64,000 nt of DNA from Clostridiales bacterium (GTDB lineage Bacteria; Bacillota; Clostridia; Christensenellales; Borkfalkiaceae), in contig SVHZ01000002.1 in assembly GCA_015055525.1 (NCBI GenBank), positions 1 through 64,000 of the forward strand. The letters run 5' to 3'. Positions within the stretch are counted from its first letter, which is position 1. Each line of letters starts with the position of its first letter. The translations under genes were made by a program, and so were the position numbers. The notes below the pieces were generated by a model. That model had not been told where the DNA came from. It worked only from the letters and a program-made list of their open reading frames with translations, and searched no databases. Positions 58,647 to 64,000 of the stretch are shown piece by piece.

Positions 58647-61600
58647 ATGAACAAATCGTTTAGATCTATTGCTCTTAAATTATTAGGTGTTGCTTTAATC
58701 TTTTGCGTTGTTGTAAGTGGAATTACTTCTATCCCTTCTGCTAGCGTTTTAGCAGATGAAACTTCAGCGTTTGAAGTTACGGAAGGGGCGTCTATTCGTG
58801 ACGGCTCTAAGGAAACTGACGGTAACTACGGTTTACGTTTTGAATCTAAGGTAACCGACGCTTGGTTTACTGAAAACGATTCTACCGTTTACAATTTTGG
58901 TACTCTTATTTTCCCTGCTGATAAGGCTAATGCTTTCAGTAGAGAAAAGTCTGTTAACGACAACAAAGAAGATACCGAAGCGGTAAAATTCATTTCTAAA
59001 CCAAACTATGCAGAAAAAACAGGCTTTACTTGGAGCACTTCAATCGTTTACAACGATAGTGAAGTTGCCAAACTTATGAAAAATAAGTGGCCTGAAAAGT
59101 TTGCAGAAGTTGATCCTACTAACGATGAAATAAAAGAAGTAATGAGAAAGTTATACGCTATGGAATTAACTGCCGTTTCTTTCGTTGAAACTGACAGCGG
59201 TGTAATTTATACCGATAACGAATACACTTCTTCTATGATAAAAGTTGCCGCTCGCCTTCAATCTAATGAAGCTTGGGCTGAAAAAGCAAAAGCATATCTC
59301 GGTGACGGTAAAGTTAAAAATGTAAAAACTTACGTTGATGACGATGATAACGTTATCGCTAAATTTGACGCGCAAGACGTTTCTCAACTCGTTATCGGTA
59401 ACGATACTTTAGTTGCTAATGAAGATTACGTTATCAACGACGGTGCAATCACTTTTAACGCTGATGACGTTGTTGCAAAGAAAGGTACTTACGAAGATAT
59501 TTTCGTATTTGATAGCCAAAACAACTTAACTATTATCAACGTTTTATACGCAACTGACGTTTTATCTACCGCTCAACAAGTTAAGGACGCTCTTGACTAC
59601 GGCAAGTACGACTTAAAATATATGGAAGAAAACTACGAAACCGTAGAATTTAAGGCGCACGACGGCGTTTACGTTCTTGCTAACGATATTGATATGACGG
59701 GTTACACCTTCTATAACAACTATGATACCGCTTATTATTCTAGTGCTATTTATAAGATGGGTAACGTTGGTTTCACTGGAATATTCGACGGTATGGGAAA
59801 CACTATTTCTAACGCTACCGTTGAAGTTAAGAACTATTACGCTGGTAACGTTACCGAAGCATCTTATCCCGTATTAAAGGCTGCAGGTTTCGGCGCATGG
59901 CAAAACCATAAGGGTTACGGTATTTTCCACAGTATTAAAGCAGGCGCGGCTGTTAGAAACGTAGCGTTTGTTAATCTTAATGCAATTGGTCAAGCAGACG
60001 GCAGTAACTCAACTCCGCTTTCAGGTATTTTTGCTCGTACTATTCAAGGTACCGTTGAAAACGTTTATATAGACGTTAACCCCGCATCTAAAGACACGGA
60101 AAATATTAAAGGTCTTTGTTATGACATTTATTATACTGCATCGATTAAAAACGTTGTTATTAACTGGCCTATGAACGACTGGGTATTTGATTATAATGCC
60201 TTAACGACAAATTCATCTTTCACTTACGGAACTTCATCTTTCGCTACTGCTCTTAACAGGACAAATGCAATATACGAAAACATTTACGTTATTTCACCTA
60301 AGCCACTTAGTTATACAGGTGACGGTTCTGAAAAAACTGGCGAACTTGATAGCCTTACCGAAGATTATTTCGTTTACGGCGCTAACGAAAACACTGTTTA
60401 CCACAATCACGCTGTAAACGGCGAAAAGACGTTTGAAGAACTCGTAGTAGATTACAAAAAGGACGGTAAAGTAAGAGTTCTTCCTGCAGCGGTTAAGTAC
60501 AATAGTATTGAAGATGCGGCAAAATCACAAGACCAAACTACTCTTGCTATGAGAGAAGCCCTTGTTAAAACGGGTTATTTCAAAGTAGTTAACAAACAAG
60601 TGGTATGGCACGATGCAAAAGTAAATCAAACAATATCTACTGATATTGATTTCAACGCATCAACCGGTGAACTCATTACTACTGAATTAGACGATCAAGA
60701 AATTTTAAGTATTACTATCGGCGATCAAGTTTTAACTAAAGGCAACGGCTTTGAACAACAAGGCAATGAATTAATTCTCTATGCTAAACAAAGCATCGAC
60801 GATGAAAAAGTTGGCGTTCCGTTTATTGAAAACACAACTTTAACTCCAGAACAAAAAATGACGTTGACCGTAGAAACGAAAGACGTTATCTACACTCTTC
60901 CAAACGTTTACTACTGGACGGCGTTTATTAGTGACGCAGATGATTTTAAGGCGTTCATTGAAATTGACCCGGGTACTACGTACGCTTCGAACTCTTACAA
61001 CAAAGGCTTATATAAACTTGCAAACGATATCGACTTTGAAGATGACGAAGGCAATCTCGTTACTATGGACTACTACAATAGATCAACAAGTAACACAGTA
61101 TATCAAGCAGGTCAAAACGGTTTTGCCGGCGTATTCGATGGCAACGGTTATACTATTGCTGATTTCGCCGCTAAAACTTACGGTTTATTCTCAACTCTTA
61201 CTAGTTACGGTATAAACGGTAGAACGATTGTTGTTAAAAACTTCGCTATGACTAACGTTAGAACTTCTTATAAGTTCGACCCGAATTCTAATACGATAAC
61301 TTACGGTCCTGTTCTTGCTTTTGCAATGCACTGGAACAACAACGTAGATACTGAAATTTCTAATATTTACGTTCAAGTTAATAGCGGTAGCGATATGACT
61401 CACGGTCTTATTGCTACTCCGTGCGCAAAACTTAAGTTGAATAACGTTTTCGTTGAATACAATAAGGCTGCAATCAAGGCTCCTTCTAATTACGTGTTCG
61501 ATAAAGATTATTCTTCTGCCGACGGCAATACTTATATGGCTTATAACCCTACCGTTTGGAATTCAAATCTCAGTAACTCTGCTACGTTATTTAGATCGCT

Positions 61601-62255
61601 TAGAAGAGCGGGAACTACGATGGATCAAAATATAACCAACGTTTACGTTGCATCTCCACAACCAGTTGCTATTCAAATTCTTGCATGTAGCTCAATTTAC
61701 GGTATGTGGACGCATAACGCAACTAATAAGACCCACACTCTTACTAATAGCGGTTATGAAACCGGTACTAGTGGTTACGAATATTACTATGGTTACGCAT
61801 CTAACGAAACAAGGGGAACAGTTCCTGTAATCGTTGATATGAGCGAAGACTTTAAGACTATTTCGTTAATGGATGGTTTCTTTAACAACTCTCTTAAGAC
61901 TGCATATCCTTGCAACAAGTGCGGAAGAATAACTACTACCGAAGCTAAAAATTCGGCTTGTAATATAACCGCAGGCTGTACTGGTAAGTTTGTAAACAAC
62001 GGTCCTGACGGTATTTGGGACGAAGTTGAGTCTTACGTTTGGGGCTTCCACGAACTCGGTGAAAATTATCAAAACCAAGCAATTTCAGGCTCTAACGGTA
62101 TTTGGCAATTTAGCGGTGTTAAGAAGTACGATACTAAGGCTATTATGGACGGCGCTGAAAACACTTACGATTCTTTCGTAGGCGATGCTGGTAACGGTTT
62201 GTGGTCGGCTGAAAACGGTGTTCTTACTTGGGTAGGACACAAAACAAATAGTTAA
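58647..62255 (+). CDS. Large secreted beta-helix surface protein
   Basis: 1202 residues. A signal peptide covers 1-36 (ending SVLA, then DE). Two related modules follow: about 335-500 and about 775-960, each with YVLANDIDM or YKLANDIDF, a GIFDGMG or GVFDGNG turn and a later GIF/GLF-VKN block typical of GLUG-like beta-helical repeats. A four-cysteine cluster (CNKCGR ... CNITAGC) near 1090-1110 may bind zinc. No LPXTG, SLH or other anchor is seen. Its modules are shared with the following lipoprotein. Probable role: adhesion or substrate binding outside the cell. Confidence 0.85.
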   Translation: MNKSFRSIALKLLGVALIFCVVVSGITSIPSASVLADETSAFEVTEGASIRDGSKETDGNYGLRFESKVTDAWFTENDSTVYNFGTLIFPADKANAFSREKSVNDNKEDTEAVKFISKPNYAEKTGFTWSTSIVYNDSEVAKLMKNKWPEKFAEVDPTNDEIKEVMRKLYAMELTAVSFVETDSGVIYTDNEYTSSMIKVAARLQSNEAWAEKAKAYLGDGKVKNVKTYVDDDDNVIAKFDAQDVSQLVIGNDTLVANEDYVINDGAITFNADDVVAKKGTYEDIFVFDSQNNLTIINVLYATDVLSTAQQVKDALDYGKYDLKYMEENYETVEFKAHDGVYVLANDIDMTGYTFYNNYDTAYYSSAIYKMGNVGFTGIFDGMGNTISNATVEVKNYYAGNVTEASYPVLKAAGFGAWQNHKGYGIFHSIKAGAAVRNVAFVNLNAIGQADGSNSTPLSGIFARTIQGTVENVYIDVNPASKDTENIKGLCYDIYYTASIKNVVINWPMNDWVFDYNALTTNSSFTYGTSSFATALNRTNAIYENIYVISPKPLSYTGDGSEKTGELDSLTEDYFVYGANENTVYHNHAVNGEKTFEELVVDYKKDGKVRVLPAAVKYNSIEDAAKSQDQTTLAMREALVKTGYFKVVNKQVVWHDAKVNQTISTDIDFNASTGELITTELDDQEILSITIGDQVLTKGNGFEQQGNELILYAKQSIDDEKVGVPFIENTTLTPEQKMTLTVETKDVIYTLPNVYYWTAFISDADDFKAFIEIDPGTTYASNSYNKGLYKLANDIDFEDDEGNLVTMDYYNRSTSNTVYQAGQNGFAGVFDGNGYTIADFAAKTYGLFSTLTSYGINGRTIVVKNFAMTNVRTSYKFDPNSNTITYGPVLAFAMHWNNNVDTEISNIYVQVNSGSDMTHGLIATPCAKLKLNNVFVEYNKAAIKAPSNYVFDKDYSSADGNTYMAYNPTVWNSNLSNSATLFRSLRRAGTTMDQNITNVYVASPQPVAIQILACSSIYGMWTHNATNKTHTLTNSGYETGTSGYEYYYGYASNETRGTVPVIVDMSEDFKTISLMDGFFNNSLKTAYPCNKCGRITTTEAKNSACNITAGCTGKFVNNGPDGIWDEVESYVWGFHELGENYQNQAISGSNGIWQFSGVKKYDTKAIMDGAENTYDSFVGDAGNGLWSAENGVLTWVGHKTNS

Positions 62256-62260
62256 TTAAA

Positions 62261-62290
62261 AAAATCTGCGCTCGCATGGGCGCAGATTTT
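62261..62290 (+). terminator. Weak terminator-like hairpin
   Basis: AAAATCTGCGC pairs with GCGCAGATTTT. Only four T follow, so termination may be partial and the next gene, 32 bp away, could be cotranscribed. Confidence 0.55.
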
Positions 62291-62322
62291 GAAAATAAAT
62301 GTATTTTATTAAAAGGTATAAT

Positions 62323-64000
62323 ATGAAAAAAATGACGAGTAAAATAACGGTTTTTATACTTTCGCTTATACTCGCTTTTACTTTCGTAGGGTGTAATGGT
62401 TCTGGTCAAGGCTCAACGCCTGATTCTGAAGGTCCTAACACTTCAATCGTTACTCCAGACGCTCCGTCTTTGAAGATGACTGAAAGTAAAACTTTAATAC
62501 TTGGCGAAACGTTCTTGCTTAATCCCGAAGTTAAAAATGTTGAAGGCGATTTAGTTTGGTCAACTTCAAATAGTTCGGTTGCAACTATTTCAAACGGTTT
62601 AGTAACGGCGGTAGGCGCTGGTACGGCTCAAATTACCGTATCTATTGGCGAATTATTTGCTAAGTGCAACATAACCGTTTCTTATGGTGATTTCAAGCCG
62701 GAACTTTATCCGAGCGTTTCAATGGAAGATGGTAACGTTACCATTTCAATGGGTGGCAATTTCTATCTTTCTCCATATATAAAATATAACGGCACTACTT
62801 ATAACGATGCCGAGTATACTTATTCTACTAGCGACGATAGCGTTGCAACGATAGAAAACGGCGTTATAACGGGCGTTGGCGCGGGTACTGCAATTATCAC
62901 CGTATCTGCTAACTGGCGTGATTTTAATGCGAGTGAAGAGCCTTTCTTGACAAAGACTATTACAGTCGAAGTTAAAGACGACGTTGTATTCTTAGTAAAC
63001 GGCGATATTGCAAGAGGTTTCTCTTTGACAACTCCTGCAAAGTTCCTTTCCGAAAGCGAAAGAAACAACACCGTTCAAATTAAGCCTACCGTAAAAGTTA
63101 ACGGTGGGGAAATCGTCGACGTAACAGACGTTACTTTGACTCCCGTTGGCAATATAGTTTCAGGCGTTGATTACACTTTCCATAAAATTGGCGAAAGATA
63201 CATTTACACCGCTCTTGCTTTGGGTGACAGTTTAGTTACTTTGAAGTACGTTTTAGACGGCGACGTTCACGTTTGCAACTTCTATATTTCTGCAACCCGC
63301 CCAACAAAGGTTGTTGAAGAAAGAATAGAATACTTCAACTTAAAAGCGGGTACTATTAAAATAAAAGAAGACGGCGTTTTGAAAACTTCAACACTCGTAG
63401 AAGAGTTTTGGAGTGAAGGCGTTACTCTTTACGACGCTTATGATGAAAACGGAACGGCTATTCCGTTCAGTAGCGACGGTAGAATTTTACAAGTTTTAGA
63501 TAATAACGCAGAAGGTTACGGCGAAACTACCGTAACACTTGGAACTAAAACTGAAATCTATGAAATTCCTCTCCGCACGGCAGGTCACTTTATCTTTGAT
63601 AAAGAAGATCTCGTTTCCGCCCTCAATGCAAATCCGTATTCGGTAGATAAAGCTGATAAGGGATATTACGTTTTAATGAACGATATCGATATGGAAGGAA
63701 CTATTGTTAACGCTTATTTAACAGGTGGTTTCTACGGAATTTTCGATGGACGCGGTCACGTTATTTATAACTTGGTTTCAGACACTACGTCTTATACCGT
63801 AGACGGCGTTAGCAAGCGCGGTGGCGGTTTATTCAACGTGTTAAAAGGTACGGTTAAAAACGTTGCCTTTGTAAACCTTAAAGGTATTCAAAAAGGCAGT
63901 CACTCATACGTTGGTCTTTTAGGTAGAGAATTTGACTTTGGTCTTATGGAAAACGTTTACATTGACGTAAACCCTGAAACTCTTCCTAAGGGAGTAAATA
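62323..64000 (+). CDS. Surface lipoprotein with Big_2 and beta-helix modules (partial, runs off window)
   Basis: 559 complete codons from ATG 62323 behind AAAGG, with no stop before the window end. Residues 1-24 end FVGC, a lipobox-like site, so C24 is probably lipidated. Two bacterial Ig-like (Big_2) domains follow: about 45-125 (WSTSNSSVATISNGLVTAVG) and about 140-225 (STSDDSVATIENGVITGVG). From about 425 a beta-helix module matches the preceding protein (YVLMNDIDM, GIFDGRGHVI, LKGTVKNVAFVNLKG, MENVYIDVNP). It is probably a cell-surface adhesin working with its neighbour. Confidence 0.85.
   Translation, partial: MKKMTSKITVFILSLILAFTFVGCNGSGQGSTPDSEGPNTSIVTPDAPSLKMTESKTLILGETFLLNPEVKNVEGDLVWSTSNSSVATISNGLVTAVGAGTAQITVSIGELFAKCNITVSYGDFKPELYPSVSMEDGNVTISMGGNFYLSPYIKYNGTTYNDAEYTYSTSDDSVATIENGVITGVGAGTAIITVSANWRDFNASEEPFLTKTITVEVKDDVVFLVNGDIARGFSLTTPAKFLSESERNNTVQIKPTVKVNGGEIVDVTDVTLTPVGNIVSGVDYTFHKIGERYIYTALALGDSLVTLKYVLDGDVHVCNFYISATRPTKVVEERIEYFNLKAGTIKIKEDGVLKTSTLVEEFWSEGVTLYDAYDENGTAIPFSSDGRILQVLDNNAEGYGETTVTLGTKTEIYEIPLRTAGHFIFDKEDLVSALNANPYSVDKADKGYYVLMNDIDMEGTIVNAYLTGGFYGIFDGRGHVIYNLVSDTTSYTVDGVSKRGGGLFNVLKGTVKNVAFVNLKGIQKGSHSYVGLLGREFDFGLMENVYIDVNPETLPKGVN

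Noticed and set aside
1-64000. tRNA, rRNA, insertion sequences, phage genes or replication origin
   Set aside because: None were found by eye on either strand; no transposase, integrase or DnaA-box cluster is evident.

Overview
The window looks like a chromosome segment of an anaerobic, A+T-rich Bacillota, most likely an uncultured gut or rumen Clostridia lineage. The indicators are glycyl-radical and ferredoxin-dependent oxidoreductase chemistry, T-box leaders, consensus SigA promoters with AGGAG-type ribosome binding sites, a SipW/TasA-type module and Big_2/beta-helix surface proteins. No rRNA, tRNA, CRISPR array or recognisable insertion sequence was seen. Genes are dense, and U-tract hairpins end most transcription units.

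Region 1 (1-4655) is an accessory segment. It holds a secreted 790-residue protein with a WHE...H...GH nuclease-toxin-like C-terminus, a small Cys-rich downstream gene that may be its immunity partner, and two hypothetical genes. Region 2 (4660-8275) is a two-gene operon ending in an unusual AAA / receiver-like / FtsH-like AAA / M41 protease fusion. Region 3 (8286-10850) is a TasA-like / SipW / secreted-protein module. Region 4 (10946-22157) holds mixed housekeeping genes: DUF1294, an acyltransferase preceded by a candidate small RNA, a GH28 pectinase, an SGNH hydrolase and an alpha/beta hydrolase expressed from a mirror-symmetric divergent leaderless promoter, glnA, a MalY-type C-S lyase, an AEC transporter, a PAP2 phosphatase and a nucleotide-sugar 4,6-dehydratase.

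Region 5 (24036-38581, minus strand) is a complete glycyl-radical bacterial microcompartment locus of the fucose/rhamnose type. A class II aldolase would release lactaldehyde. A diol-dehydratase glycyl radical enzyme with its activase makes propionaldehyde from 1,2-propanediol. CoA-acylating aldehyde dehydrogenase, PduL and AckA give propionate and ATP, and a zinc alcohol dehydrogenase recycles NADH. Six hexamer or trimer shell proteins and one pentamer form the shell. The last two genes are a ParA ATPase and a small basic protein that resemble an McdAB-type positioning pair. A divergent DeoR repressor with TGAACA operators faces the locus, followed by a PHP-domain gene and a clan-D glycosidase. 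A uxaB-uxaA-uxaC galacturonate operon with a divergent AraC regulator comes next. With the GH28 enzyme this suggests growth on pectin sugars.

Region 6 (47558-57661) is the most novel part. Two T-box riboswitches, read as isoleucine (ATC) and valine (GTA), control two paralogous proteins that fuse an XRE helix-turn-helix, a cupin and an acyl-CoA synthetase. They are followed by a P-loop ATPase, a four-subunit 2-oxoacid:ferredoxin oxidoreductase and a branched-chain aminotransferase. I interpret this as a pathway that makes Ile and Val from 2-methylbutyrate and isobutyrate by activation, reductive carboxylation and transamination, switched on by uncharged tRNA. Region 7 (57662-64000) holds repeats, a 43-residue peptide gene and two large surface proteins, the second cut by the window end.

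Two families of short hairpin repeats occur between genes. One is a dispersed element of roughly 120 bp whose arms change sequence yet keep pairing. The other is an array of five different hairpins separated by ATATCACT-like spacers inside the microcompartment operon.
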